64,000 bases of DNA from an uncultured Phycisphaerales bacterium (GCA_937871915.1 CALMPG010000202.1:1-64000); one strand, 5' to 3'. Shown: positions 8,385 through 17,797, numbered from the stretch's first letter. The notes: generated from the letters alone by a model not told the origin. Program-made: numbers and translations.

Positions 8385-8440
8385 TGTCTACAGAATCACA
8401 GCCGATGATGCCACAATCGGCATTCCCGTAGACGTAGACA
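8385..8440. promoter_or_regulatory. Nested inverted repeats upstream of the excisionase operon
   Basis: An outer pair TGTCTAC (8385-8391) / GTAGACA (8434-8440) encloses an inner pair GCCGAT (8401-8406) / ATCGGC (8416-8421). The inner GTAGACG directly abuts the outer arm. The structure lies in the 239-bp gap between the excisionase operon and gene 8473-9189, where the operon promoter should be, so an operator or Xis site is likely. No clear -35/-10 pair could be picked out. Confidence 0.4.
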
Positions 8441-8472
8441 GTGAGGTCGTTCCTACACCATCCCCAAGGTGA

Positions 8473-9189
8473 TCAGTTTTCGTCATCGCGGTCTGCACGC
8501 CGCCGATCAGCGATGTCCTCGGGCCGAACCACGCTCCGGGTCGGCCCGCCTCGGCGGGGCTCGTTTCGACGACCGTCCGTCAACCGAAGGTACTCGCGGA
8601 CGTACCGCGTCCACGTGTCCCAGGAGGGAACGGTCGATCGCCGATCATCTTCCAGCGGGTACGCCGGTCCGCCGTTCTCTCGGATGTAGTCGTACTGGTC
8701 CTTGTTGTATCGCTCCCCGCTGGCGGCATCAGGAGCCAAGTCCGGTTGCTCCTTCCGCACCCATTCGAGCGACGCACCCGCCTTACGGACGGCGTCAGAC
8801 ATGCTCCCGGTTCCGGCGTCGCGTCTGTCGGTAGATGGTGATGCGGACGGCTGCGCATCAGGATCGAGCCGTACGAGCATCGGGTACATCTCGTCCAGAA
8901 TCTTCCCAATGTGATCAGCATCAGCCTTCGGGAGTGCCTGGCCGGCGCTGACTCGGCCCATGCAGAGCACATCAAGCCATCGATCCGGGACACTGATTCC
9001 CACGCGCAGCACATCGCGCTTGCAGTCCTCGACGTACGAGAAGAGTGCCCCCGTGGTCACGAGTTCGGTGAACTGCTCGCGGGCCTCCGATTCAAGGTCG
9101 TCGTATTCTGGGCGGCCCCACGCCCGCATATGCAGATAGACCTGCCAGAGGCGGTATAGCGCGCTGTAGCGGGCTTCGGCTTCCGTCAT
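8473..9189 (-). CDS. Uncharacterised protein downstream of the HsdS gene
   Basis: 238 residues from the ATG at 9189 (MTEAEARYSALYRLW); the frame is open further upstream but that part looks non-coding. The N-terminal half is helical and acidic. The C-terminal part is rich in aromatic and charged residues (YNKDQYDYIRENGG, PSWDTWTRYVREYLRLTDG) and ends in an Arg/Asp-rich tail, which could contact nucleic acid. No family is recognised. It follows the HsdS-type gene by 112 bases on the same strand and is probably part of the same defence-type operon. Confidence 0.65.
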   Translation of the reverse strand: MTEAEARYSALYRLWQVYLHMRAWGRPEYDDLESEAREQFTELVTTGALFSYVEDCKRDVLRVGISVPDRWLDVLCMGRVSAGQALPKADADHIGKILDEMYPMLVRLDPDAQPSASPSTDRRDAGTGSMSDAVRKAGASLEWVRKEQPDLAPDAASGERYNKDQYDYIRENGGPAYPLEDDRRSTVPSWDTWTRYVREYLRLTDGRRNEPRRGGPTRSVVRPEDIADRRRADRDDEN

Positions 9190-9301
9190 ATCCCGCGCCC
9201 CTCCCGCGATTGACGCGACAAGAACGCCGATGCGAAAACGTTGCCCTGGCCTTGATCGAGGATCGCACGATCCAGATGGTCGAAATGGGTAGGCCATGAG
9301 G

Positions 9302-10687
9302 TCATGCAGGCGACGTCCCCGAAGCTGCGTGCGCGGGCTTCGAACCCATGATCAACGACTCAGCCTCGTCGTGGGCTTCCTGCTCTGCCGAGACAGCATC
9401 GATTCTAAGCCCCTCCGCTTTCCCTCTCGCACTCTCGACGCGAGCCATGAGTTGTTCCTGGACCTTTCTTGGCGGCAGCGGAATCCTGATGCTTCGCAGT
9501 TCGTCGCTGTTGATGTTGTTCTGCATGATCTGTCGGCTCAGCGTGTCCACCTGGAGTCGGCCAAGCGCGCCGTTGATGAAGTAGGCGGCGTACCGAGGAT
9601 CGAGGATCGCGGTGGCGAATCGCATCCGGATCAGATACGAAGCGAAAACGAACTCCTCATTGAGTTCGAAGACTGCGCACGTGCCAACGAGATCGCGGCT
9701 GCCGCTCGTTCTGATCACTACCACGTCACCATTCGCCAAGCGGAGCGATGCTGCGGCCTTTGCCGGAAGTGGGACGTGCTTCAAGTCGCTCGTGTCGATC
9801 CGACCAGCTTTGATGTTGTTGATCCGCAGCACGGCGACGCCCTTTCCAAGAGCGTTTGCCTTCTCGCTGGTGCCATACTGCAGCAAGACAAGGTGTTCCC
9901 CCAGAGTCGCCAGCGGATACCTGGAATGATCGAGGTTTGCGCCCAAGCCCGCACGCTGTCCGAATGACACGGACCAGCGGGCCAGCTGACGCCAATGAAG
10001 CGCAAACGACTTCGGCGGCGTGACATCCGCGGGTGGAGTCAGACCGAGGGCCTTCAGGAAGTCCGCTTCCGCCACGGCGTCGAGTTCGTCGGCCTTGATC
10101 CGCAGCGCCGCCGCCTTCGCCTTGGACTTCTCGAACGCAGTGACAATTGCTCGTTGCTGCGGTTCGGCGAGATCGGGAACAGGGATCTCCAGCAGATTCG
10201 AGACAAAGAGTCGTTCTTTAACAGCGCCCACGCGGTGGCAGTCGATCAGTTCGAGGAAGTATCGAGTCCGGATCAGGATCTCAACGAACGCCGGGATGAG
10301 CTGGCCCGTCAAGCGCCAGACTTGGTATTCCGGACTCGTGATCGCATCATCCGGCACAGTGGGGACGCGGCCGAGTGACCCGACGTTGGCTCGCGTCGGA
10401 TTGTGGAAGAACCAGTCCTTCTCGATTCGCTTGTAGGCCGAGTTGAAATCGGCTCCGCGCTGACGGTGGCTCAAGAACACGCCGGTGGAGTTGTTCACCC
10501 CGTAGACCGGCCACTCATGGTCGGGCTTCGCCGCGGGGTTGACCGTGACCGTCGCTTCCTCAGCGAAGTGAGCCAGAGGCCGGAAATGGGGATGCGCCAA
10601 GCGAAACTGCGTGGCCCGGGCCGCTTTGATATCCCAGCGATTGGCGTCTCGCCATCGCACCGCGTAAGCCTGAGTCGCAACGTTCAC
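9302..10687 (-). CDS. hsdS: Type I restriction-modification specificity subunit (HsdS-like)
   Basis: 461 residues with the two-fold layout of HsdS. The first target-recognition domain spans about 20-165, a first conserved helix about 170-215 (EPQQRAIVTAFEKSKAKAAALR), the second recognition domain about 225-390, and a second helix about 395-440 (PPRKVQEQLMARVESARGKAEGLR). The helices set the spacing between half-sites and contact two methylase subunits. Typical block ends are seen (IPVPDL, IPLPP). The start overlaps the end of the methylase gene (ATGA), so the two are coupled. It defines the DNA target of the neighbouring nuclease-methylase fusion. Confidence 0.9.
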   Translation of the reverse strand: MNVATQAYAVRWRDANRWDIKAARATQFRLAHPHFRPLAHFAEEATVTVNPAAKPDHEWPVYGVNNSTGVFLSHRQRGADFNSAYKRIEKDWFFHNPTRANVGSLGRVPTVPDDAITSPEYQVWRLTGQLIPAFVEILIRTRYFLELIDCHRVGAVKERLFVSNLLEIPVPDLAEPQQRAIVTAFEKSKAKAAALRIKADELDAVAEADFLKALGLTPPADVTPPKSFALHWRQLARWSVSFGQRAGLGANLDHSRYPLATLGEHLVLLQYGTSEKANALGKGVAVLRINNIKAGRIDTSDLKHVPLPAKAAASLRLANGDVVVIRTSGSRDLVGTCAVFELNEEFVFASYLIRMRFATAILDPRYAAYFINGALGRLQVDTLSRQIMQNNINSDELRSIRIPLPPRKVQEQLMARVESARGKAEGLRIDAVSAEQEAHDEAESLIMGSKPAHAASGTSPA

Positions 10688-13080
10688 CGGGACACCTCCC
10701 GCTTCGAGGTCGCGGCGATAAAAGCATCCGGGTCGCGGCGGAACAGGCGGTACTGCATGAGCGCCGTTGTCTGCTCCTGCATCCCTTCGGGTAGGCCAAG
10801 AACGGGATCGAGATGCAACTCACAGGTATCCGGCTCGCCGGTCGCGGAGATGCCGATGTGCTTCGCGTCGTACAGGAACACGGGATAGTCGAAACGCTCG
10901 CGGAGCAGCGCCCTCGCCTCGAGCCGTTTCTGCTCCGCGATGCGGGCCAGATACTGCTTGAGTTGTGACTGGGCCGCTTTGCGCCGGTCCGCGTCCTTGG
11001 CCTGCTTGGCGGCGTCGATCTCGGCTTCGAGCCGCGTCGTTTCGGCCGCGATGACCGGCGCGTGCTTCGCCTCGACCTCCTTGATCGCCGCGTCGCGCAC
11101 CTTGGCGAACTTGGCCGCTTCGGCCTCGGTGTACCTCTGCACGAAGAGCATCGACGCCTTCACCGTCGCGCCGGCTGCGAAAAAGGCCTCCTGCGGGAGG
11201 CTGACGACGGCCAGGATGCGGGCGCGGTCCTCGCAGAACTCCCGAACGTATTGGAGCGAGGGATTGTTGAAAATGCCCTCTGGCAGCACGATGCCGAGTC
11301 GTCCCCCCGGCTTGAGCAGGGACAGGCATCGCTCGATGAAGAGAATTTCCGTCTTGATCTTGCCCGGCTTGTGCCGTGCTCGCTCGGCTTCGTTGTCCTC
11401 GCCCTTGTGGGGAAGATCGAAGAGCGAGCCGATGGGCGCCTTGGCCTCCAGAGCCTTCAGTACGCGCTCCTGTGCGTCTGTGTACGCCTTTCCGTAGGCC
11501 CGCGAATAGCGCCGGCGCTGCTCGTCTGTGGTGCGCACATCACCTTCGGTGATGCGGTCGGTCGGTTCGACGTTGGCCCCGAAGGGCGGGTTGGTCAGGA
11601 TGATGTCGAACCTGCCCTCAAAGATGCCATTGACGTTGATGAAGCCGTTGTGGTGGTGCACGCCGCCGTGGCCGTCGCCGTGCATGATCATGTTCATTTT
11701 GCTGGTGCGGGCCATGCGGTCGTTGGCGTCGCACCCGTAGATGCAGCGGTTGGCCAGCTTCCAGAGACGGGAATCCTCGGAGTGCTGATCGATGGCGGCG
11801 CGGCGCTGTTCGTCCTTCTCGCGGAGCAGTTCGGCCCGCTTGGCCTCCGAAAGCTTCTTCCCTTCGAGCGACGCGACGAACTCGGCGTACTCGCGGTCAA
11901 CATCCCGGAGGACCTTCTCCCGCACGATCTCGAAGAAGCGGATGAGGAACCCGCCCGAGCCGCTGGCGGGGTCGCAGATGATTTCACCCTCCTGCGGGTC
12001 CACCATGCGGATCATGAACTCGACGATTGATCGCGGTGTGAAGAACTGGCCGATTTCGCCGCGGAAGGTGCGACCAAGGAACCGCTCGAAGGCGATGCCC
12101 TTCACGTCCTCACTGGTGTCGGAGAGGTTGTACCGCTCGAGGAGCCGAACGATCTCGCGAACGGTGTCGAACTTCAGGTTGATCTTCTCGTCGCCGTCGA
12201 AGATGTTGTCGTCGGCGTACTCGCGCTTGGTCTCTTCGAAGAGGTTCTCGACGGGATTCGAGAACCGGCGGCGGTCTTCATCAAGGCTGTCGGCCGTGAA
12301 CAGGTTGCTGCGAACACGGCCGGCGCGGAGCCGGCGCTCGATGGTGACCTTCATGAACAAGACCTTGGCGATCTCGTCGAAGGCCGCGGCGGGATCGAGA
12401 TGCTCGCGGTTGCGGATGACGTTGTGGCACGAGTGCAGCAGGTCGGCGAACTCGTCTTCCTTGAAGGTCTTGAGCCGGTTGAGCAGCTTCTCGATCTCGG
12501 CGTCGGAAGCGTCCGCGTGCGGAATGTTCTCGATCTCTTCGAGGTAGCCCGGGCGCTTGTCGGTGCGGACCCGCCAGTACTTGGTCTCGCGGCTGTTGTG
12601 GGTGACGAAGAACGCCGCGCCCTCGCGCCGGGCGTAGTTCTCGCCCTGCGAATAGTCCTCCTGGCGGATGGTCACGTTGTCGGACTTGCACTCGATGACG
12701 ATGAACGCGGGCTTGTCGTCGGTGCGGTCCTGGATGGTGCGCCAGATCAGGAAGTCGGCGCGTGCGCCAGCGGACCCGCGGCCGACGACGGATTCCTCCT
12801 CGGCAATTTGCTCAAGCCTAAATCCGTACTCGTTGACCAGAATCGGCAGGTATGTCTGCCGGATGGTCTCCTCCGGTGTCTCCACGAGCCACTTGCCGCG
12901 GACATGGGACCAAATCAGGCCCTTGGCCTCGTCGCGCTTGACGGCCAACTGCACGGGAGCTGCCGCGGCCGCGGAGGCTTTCGCAGCCGAGCCGGACGGA
13001 GACTTTGCCGGAGCGGCACGTCGCCCATTCGGTGCCGGTGGCTGTTGCTTCGACTGCGTTTTCGCCGAGTTCTTCGCCAT
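10684..13080 (-). CDS. HsdR_N nuclease-like domain fused to N6-adenine methylase (HsdM-like)
   Basis: 798 residues. After a low-complexity Ala/Pro/Lys-rich head (1-45), residues about 50-175 form an HsdR N-terminal-like PD-(D/E)xK domain: D109 (RADFLIW), then E130 and K132 (FIVIECKSDN). From about 215 it is an N6-adenine methylase, with SAM motif I DPASGSGGFL at 370-379 and catalytic motif NPPF at 497-500. A coiled coil near 640-700 may bind HsdS. No helicase/translocase motifs are present and no separate HsdR gene is nearby, so cleavage, if any, would have to come from the fused domain or other genes. It forms an operon with hsdS. Alternatively the N-domain may only bind DNA. Confidence 0.9.
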   Translation of the reverse strand: MAKNSAKTQSKQQPPAPNGRRAAPAKSPSGSAAKASAAAAAPVQLAVKRDEAKGLIWSHVRGKWLVETPEETIRQTYLPILVNEYGFRLEQIAEEESVVGRGSAGARADFLIWRTIQDRTDDKPAFIVIECKSDNVTIRQEDYSQGENYARREGAAFFVTHNSRETKYWRVRTDKRPGYLEEIENIPHADASDAEIEKLLNRLKTFKEDEFADLLHSCHNVIRNREHLDPAAAFDEIAKVLFMKVTIERRLRAGRVRSNLFTADSLDEDRRRFSNPVENLFEETKREYADDNIFDGDEKINLKFDTVREIVRLLERYNLSDTSEDVKGIAFERFLGRTFRGEIGQFFTPRSIVEFMIRMVDPQEGEIICDPASGSGGFLIRFFEIVREKVLRDVDREYAEFVASLEGKKLSEAKRAELLREKDEQRRAAIDQHSEDSRLWKLANRCIYGCDANDRMARTSKMNMIMHGDGHGGVHHHNGFINVNGIFEGRFDIILTNPPFGANVEPTDRITEGDVRTTDEQRRRYSRAYGKAYTDAQERVLKALEAKAPIGSLFDLPHKGEDNEAERARHKPGKIKTEILFIERCLSLLKPGGRLGIVLPEGIFNNPSLQYVREFCEDRARILAVVSLPQEAFFAAGATVKASMLFVQRYTEAEAAKFAKVRDAAIKEVEAKHAPVIAAETTRLEAEIDAAKQAKDADRRKAAQSQLKQYLARIAEQKRLEARALLRERFDYPVFLYDAKHIGISATGEPDTCELHLDPVLGLPEGMQEQTTALMQYRLFRRDPDAFIAATSKREVSR

Positions 13081-13371
13081 GCACGCTCCACGATGCCGGT
13101 CCGGTTGCCGCTGGCTGCCCGGGCGCGACGAGCGGCGCGGACGTGGTCATAGGGTGCGTTGCAGGCGCAGGCAGGGCTCCGGAGGAGGCCATCGTATCGG
13201 GTTTGGGTGCTGGGAGGGGCTCCGCGCTCGACGACCTAAAGCGCCCATCGCACCCGGCGGGGGCCGCCATCCCTGACCCCCGAACAACTCGGAAGTCAAC
13301 AAAATGTCCATGCCGAGATAGAAATGGGCTCGGCGGCGGATACAATACTCATAGCGAGGCTGATCGCGTTC

Positions 13372-13568
13372 CGTCTTTATGGCGGGACGAAAGCGGGCGG
13401 CACTCTGCGGTATCTGACGGGTCTTGAGCCTTCCTGCTCGACTCGATCACACCCTCGCCACATCCTGACTTCTCGTCCAAGGGTCGCTGTTGGTCCTTGG
13501 CCGTGAACGCCATTGCGGACGTTCCGCTTGGCGTCGTGTTCCAAGCCCGTCTATATGGCGGGCAGAAA
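13372..13568 (+). repeat. Short direct repeat in the divergent promoter region
   Basis: CGTCTTTATGGCGGGACGAA (13372-13391) recurs with few changes as CGTCTATATGGCGGGCAGAA (13548-13567), 176 bp apart; the second copy ends at the ribosome binding site of the MORC-like gene. The 500-bp gap 13081-13580 separates the methylase fusion from the divergently read MORC-like gene and must hold both promoters. Apart from this repeat and AT-rich TACAAT at about 13341, nothing specific is seen. Confidence 0.4.
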
Positions 13569-13580
13569 GGACCGTGGTTT

Positions 13581-15278
13581 ATGAAGACGGATTACAGCAT
13601 TGTTCGGCAGGATCGTTTCATTCGCGCCACCCGCGACAGCGGGTACAAGGGCACGGACAGCGCCCTCTCGGAGTTGATCGACAACTCCATCCAGGCGGGC
13701 GCGACCGAGGTTTCGATCGACATGATCGCAGTCGAGCAGGAGCCGGACGGCCCGGGCCGTCCCAAGCAGCCCCGCATCGTGCAGGTGGCCATCGCGGACA
13801 ACGGGCGCGGCATGGATGCCGAGACGTTGCGCCGGGCGCTCCGCTTCGGCGATAGCACCCGGTTCGACGATCGCTCGGGACTCGGGCGGTTCGGCATGGG
13901 TCTGCCCAACGCGAGCGTCAGCCAGTGCGAGCGCGTCGAGGTCTATACCTGGCGTCGCGGCAGCAAGCCGTTGATGACGTACATCGACGTGAATGAGGTT
14001 TCGGACGGCTCGATGTCCGAGGTCCCTCAGCCCCGCGAAGCGGTCATCCCCGCTCCGTACTCGTCTCTTGCGACGTCACCCTCGGGCACCATCGTGGTCT
14101 GGAAGAACTGCGATCGCCTGGACCACGACGGCAAGCAGGACACGCTGGTCCGCGCGTTGCGGCCCGCGCTGGGACGCATCTTCCGGCACTTCCTCGTCGC
14201 GGATTTCAACCTGACGATCAACGGCACGGCGGTCGGCCCCGTCGATCCTCTCTATCTCATGCCTCAGGCGCGGCTCGAAGGCGATCCGCTTGCCACCCAG
14301 CACGGGGACAGCCTCAAGTTCGACGTCCCGATCCCCGGCAAGCCCGATCAGACTTCCACGGTTGAGGTCGTGATGACACTCCTCCCCGAGGAGTGGCAGA
14401 CCTCGATGGGCAACGGCAAGTCGGCCAAGGAACACCGGGGGGGGCGGAAGGCCCACCCCCCGTCGGGGAACAGCTCCGCCCGCTCGCGGCGGGAAATTGC
14501 CCTAAAAAGGAGCCCGTCCCCCCCCCGCCACTGGACCGACGCGTGGTACCGGGTGGAGATCCGCTTCGAGCCCGAGTTGGATGAGGTTTTCGGTGTGACG
14601 CACACCAAGCAGCACGCCAAGATCTCGTCCGGCTCGTCGATCTATGAACGGCTCGGCACGGCGATCATCGCCAACGTGAACACGTTGAAGGACATGATCA
14701 TCGCGCGGGGCACGAAGGCCCACCACGCCGCAACCGCCAAGACCGCCCGCGCGGAGGAGACGGTCGGAAAGTTGGCCCCGCGGCTCAAGCCCATCGACGA
14801 GTTGGCGGACAAGCCCACATTCGAGGTTCAGCAGGAGGTCAAGGAGTTCATCGAGGATCGCCGGATCAGCACCGACGCGACGCCGGAGGTGATGACGGAA
14901 CTCGAAGAGCGCCTGACGAAGTATCCCGTCGTCATCGAGTACGAGGCCTTGCCGGGCGCACCCTTCTACCGGACCAAGATGGTCGGGCGTTCCGTGGTGG
15001 TGCTGCTCAACACCCGCCACCCGTTCTACGACCGCCTCTACCGTCGGATGGAGCAGGACTCCCCCATCGGCAAGACCTGCATCGATCTGATGCTGATGGC
15101 TCTTGCCCGCAGCGAAGCGCTCGCCTCGGACGACGCCCGCGAGTGGTACGGTGACCAGCGGCAGGAATGGAGCCAGCACATGAAGGTGTTCCTCGAGCAG
15201 ATTGAGGAAGCGCCGCAGGGAGATGACCCGAAGTCACTCGCTGGTGCAGTGGGCTCGGTGTGGATCGACAAGAAGTAA
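13581..15278 (+). CDS. MORC-like GHKL ATPase
   Basis: 565 residues from the ATG at 13581, chosen because AAAGGA lies nine bases upstream; an in-frame upstream extension looks non-coding. The GHKL ATP-binding (Bergerat) fold shows N-box ELIDNSIQAGA (E31-N35), D73NGRGM78 and glycine loop GRFGMGLPN (102-110). LDEVFGVTHTKQ in the second half is like the lysine-bearing loop of MutL/MORC ATPases. Prokaryotic MORC-type ATPases are known from restriction-modification neighbourhoods, where they are proposed to loop DNA or to dimerise upon ATP binding. Residues about 285-315 are encoded by G8, C6 and C9 runs and look unlike the family, so local sequence errors are possible. It is divergent from the methylase-fusion operon. 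Confidence 0.85.
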   Translation: MKTDYSIVRQDRFIRATRDSGYKGTDSALSELIDNSIQAGATEVSIDMIAVEQEPDGPGRPKQPRIVQVAIADNGRGMDAETLRRALRFGDSTRFDDRSGLGRFGMGLPNASVSQCERVEVYTWRRGSKPLMTYIDVNEVSDGSMSEVPQPREAVIPAPYSSLATSPSGTIVVWKNCDRLDHDGKQDTLVRALRPALGRIFRHFLVADFNLTINGTAVGPVDPLYLMPQARLEGDPLATQHGDSLKFDVPIPGKPDQTSTVEVVMTLLPEEWQTSMGNGKSAKEHRGGRKAHPPSGNSSARSRREIALKRSPSPPRHWTDAWYRVEIRFEPELDEVFGVTHTKQHAKISSGSSIYERLGTAIIANVNTLKDMIIARGTKAHHAATAKTARAEETVGKLAPRLKPIDELADKPTFEVQQEVKEFIEDRRISTDATPEVMTELEERLTKYPVVIEYEALPGAPFYRTKMVGRSVVVLLNTRHPFYDRLYRRMEQDSPIGKTCIDLMLMALARSEALASDDAREWYGDQRQEWSQHMKVFLEQIEEAPQGDDPKSLAGAVGSVWIDKK

Positions 15279-15384
15279 TCTCGTCAACAGACCATGACGC
15301 CCGGCGGGGGCCACCGGCCCCCGACCGGGCATTTGATCGCGACTGCCGCGGCTGCGTTGCCGCGCACATATTCCCCCATAATCG

Positions 15385-17085
15385 TTGAAAGGACCAGCGA
15401 TGACTGATCTCGAACTGCGTCAGCTGGCGGACGCCGCCGCTGAGGTGCTCCGCCCGCACATAGAACGATCCGAACCGCTCCGGCGGGCTGTTGCGCTGAT
15501 AGGGAAGTGGCTTTGCGAGGAGGCCGAGCGTGTCGCAGGCCCAGCGCCAGCCGCTGTCGAGCAGATAGTCACGACCGAAACGCCAATAGCACCCAGCCCA
15601 ATCGAGCCCGCCCAGCCAGAACTAGCCTCGCCATCTACTCCTCCGATCCCATCGCCCGCTCCGAGCATTGAGCCGAAGATGCAGCTGGTGACAATCCCGA
15701 AGTCACTGCCCGTTTCCTCGGCGATCGTGCCCCTCAGGCTCGGGGATGCCGTGGTGCATCTCCCGCTCACGGGGACGACCGAGGAACTCGGACGAGCCCG
15801 TGCATCGGCTTCGGAGGTATCAACAGATGCTGAGTTGGGCGGCGATAACGCCGGGGCGATGTCGGAGATCGACCTGGCTCTCGTCGAGAAGCGATGCCGC
15901 CTGAAGGCCGCGTCATGTCGGCTGTTTATTGAACGGCGCGCTGCGGCCGCCAATCCCGACGATGAGCGCGAGGTTCTCGACCGCCTCAACGACATGATCG
16001 CCAAGGCCAAGGCGATGGAGAACTGCTTCCTCTGGGTGTTCTGGCGCAACCAGGCCCAGCCCGGGGATCCGATTCTCAGACAAATCGCTGACTGCTACGA
16101 CGCCCAGGCCGACGCGGTCGCACTACTTCGGCGAGTCGACGCCGTCGCGGACGGGCGGCGTGCCGAAGATGAGGAGTCTGCGTTCCACCTGTTGGCCGAG
16201 TCCAACTCGGCCCTGCGGGTCGCGCTCGCTGACACATGGCTCAGCGATGATGATCGGGATCAAGCCGAAACGCACGTCTGGTTGCGCCGCGAGACCGCCG
16301 AGCGGCGTGTGTTCATCGAACGGCACATGACCGCCGATGACCCTGCAGACCAGGCAAACTCGGCTGATCTGAGGTCACGGATCAAGGCGCAGGGCAAGCG
16401 GCTGGATGAGCGCGAGGCTGCGACCAAAGGGGTCAAGAACGCGTTGGGACAGATCAGATACCACGCCGGGCAGCTTTCCAAGTGCCGTCCCGAGGAAGCG
16501 CCGGCCCATTGGACGAAGATCTCCGATGCCGTCAAGCGTTTGCAGGGCATGGGCGTTTCCACAACCGACCGCCGGGTCGCGGAAGCCGTCGGGTCTGCCG
16601 CTGCAGCGGCGTGGCCGGGGCCACCGGCTGGTGCTGATTTCATGGCCGACGTGATCGCTCGCGCGCTCACACTCAAAAGCGAGGTCGGGAAGACAGACCC
16701 CAAGCGTACGAACGGAGATGAACGCGAGTGGAGCCCGTCGGTGCTGGGCGTGCGGGAACTGCTGCGCGGGAAGCGCATGGTGATCATCGGTGGCGAGCGG
16801 AATGCCGAAGCGGTTCAGCGTCTGACGCAGGCATTCGAGCTGAAGGACGCGGAGTGGGTCGAGTTGACGGAGCACGGTCCTGGCACTCCGATGCGTGGGC
16901 CGATCTACCGGCCGGACACGGCCGTCGTCATTGTCATCATCAAGCTCACCGGGCATCTGCACTCCGAGGAAGCGAGGGAGTATGCCGCCGCGGCGGGCAA
17001 GCCGTGCGTCATGCTGTCCGGCGGCTACAACCCCGAGAGGGTGGCCGCCGAGATCATGGAGCAGGCCAGTGCCCGACTGAAGTGA
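15385..17085 (+). CDS. Protein with C-terminal DUF2325-like domain, MORC partner
   Basis: 566 residues. There is a short helical N-terminal domain (1-45), a Pro-rich linker (about 50-115), a long helical region with Arg/Glu-rich heptads (about 160-350), and a C-terminal Rossmann-like domain (about 460-566): RMVIIGGERNAEAVQRL, PDTAVVIVIIKLTGHLHSEE, AAGKPCVMLSGGYNPERV. The pattern (GG after strand 1, a TxxxxH-like turn, then KPCV and a glycine pair) resembles DUF2325. AAAGGA precedes the start, and the gene follows the MORC-like gene by 106 bases on the same strand, so they are probably co-expressed. It may sense a ligand or act as an effector; neither is known. Confidence 0.72.
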   Translation: MKGPAMTDLELRQLADAAAEVLRPHIERSEPLRRAVALIGKWLCEEAERVAGPAPAAVEQIVTTETPIAPSPIEPAQPELASPSTPPIPSPAPSIEPKMQLVTIPKSLPVSSAIVPLRLGDAVVHLPLTGTTEELGRARASASEVSTDAELGGDNAGAMSEIDLALVEKRCRLKAASCRLFIERRAAAANPDDEREVLDRLNDMIAKAKAMENCFLWVFWRNQAQPGDPILRQIADCYDAQADAVALLRRVDAVADGRRAEDEESAFHLLAESNSALRVALADTWLSDDDRDQAETHVWLRRETAERRVFIERHMTADDPADQANSADLRSRIKAQGKRLDEREAATKGVKNALGQIRYHAGQLSKCRPEEAPAHWTKISDAVKRLQGMGVSTTDRRVAEAVGSAAAAAWPGPPAGADFMADVIARALTLKSEVGKTDPKRTNGDEREWSPSVLGVRELLRGKRMVIIGGERNAEAVQRLTQAFELKDAEWVELTEHGPGTPMRGPIYRPDTAVVIVIIKLTGHLHSEEAREYAAAAGKPCVMLSGGYNPERVAAEIMEQASARLK

Positions 17086-17131
17086 TCGGCTTCAGCAGCG
17101 TCGGTCAACGATGGCCACTGGCCGAAGAGAA

Positions 17132-17153
17132 AGCCGCGACTTCTGTCGCGGCT
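17132..17153 (-). terminator. Hairpin terminator between convergent genes
   Basis: AGCCGCGAC (17132-17140), loop TTCT, GTCGCGGCT (17145-17153): a perfect 9-bp stem. Read on the minus strand it is followed by TTTCTCTT, so it best serves the leftward small-gene operon A, and may also stop the rightward DUF2325 transcript. Confidence 0.65.
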
Positions 17154-17176
17154 GGTAGCGGGGCATGATGCTCGCC

Positions 17177-17434
17177 TCACTCGTCGATCGTCGGGAGCGG
17201 GCCATCGGTCGCTTCGTCCCATTCAAGGGCGTAGCGCTCGGCGATGTCCTCGAGGTCGTGCTCGGTGAGGTACTCGGCGGTCTTCCGCTCCTGGCACGCG
17301 GCGACGGCCCGCGCGAGGTCCGTCCATTCCTCGATGGTGAGCATGTGGTCCTGGCGTGCACCGAGCAGGTAGAGCGCGGCCTGAAGAACTGCCTCCAGTT
17401 GCGCTTCGCGGTTGGGGACGGGCGTCGCGGTCAT
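17177..17434 (-). CDS. Small acidic protein, last gene of operon A
   Basis: 85 residues, acidic and helical (EAQLEAVLQAALYLLGARQDH, then LTIEEWTDLARAVAACQERK). No family is recognised. It starts three bases after the HARE-HTH stop codon, so it is translationally linked to it. Operon B at 57.7-59.9 kb has a different gene in this position, so this gene is specific to copy A. The terminator at 17132 follows. Confidence 0.65.
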   Translation of the reverse strand: MTATPVPNREAQLEAVLQAALYLLGARQDHMLTIEEWTDLARAVAACQERKTAEYLTEHDLEDIAERYALEWDEATDGPLPTIDE

Positions 17435-17437
17435 GGC

Positions 17438-17797
17438 TCAGGCTCCCTTCCCCGCGACAAAGACGCCGCGCTCGTGCTTCTTGAAGCGAGCGGCGGTGCC
17501 CTTGGCGGCGATCTCGCGGATGATGGCGGCGTAGAGCGTGGCCTCGGGCGTCTTCCCGCCGGGGCTCGTCCACAGGCCCTTGGCCTCCATCGCAGCGATC
17601 ATCTCTTTGGCCCGCATCGGCACCTCGCTGGCAGCGAGCACCTGCGCCGCCGCGCTGAGGGCGCTGATGCGCTTGGTCGGAGCGGGCGTCGCCTCTTTGA
17701 CGGGAGGCGCGGCCTTCGCCGCCTTTCGGGACTTCCGCGCATCGCTCATTTCGCGCTGCATCTTGCCCATGTTCTTGATCGTGCCTTTGCGTGCCAT
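17438..17797 (-). CDS. HARE-HTH domain protein (copy A)
   Basis: 119 residues. A Lys-rich N-terminal tail (1-42) precedes a HARE-HTH winged-helix domain at about 45-112: [24 protein letters not shown], then [24 protein letters not shown] and [19 protein letters not shown] domains occur in the RNA polymerase delta subunit, in ASXL-type proteins and in restriction/phage contexts, and are proposed to bind DNA or sense its modification. The copy at 58731-59204 is nearly identical across the domain but has a longer tail. GGAGTC precedes the start. It is likely a regulator or chromatin-like protein of the element. Confidence 0.85.
   Translation of the reverse strand: MARKGTIKNMGKMQREMSDARKSRKAAKAAPPVKEATPAPTKRISALSAAAQVLAASEVPMRAKEMIAAMEAKGLWTSPGGKTPEATLYAAIIREIAAKGTAARFKKHERGVFVAGKGA

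Noticed and set aside
9302-13080. Complete type I restriction-modification system
   Set aside because: No HsdR translocase/helicase gene is seen; only an HsdR_N-like domain fused to HsdM.
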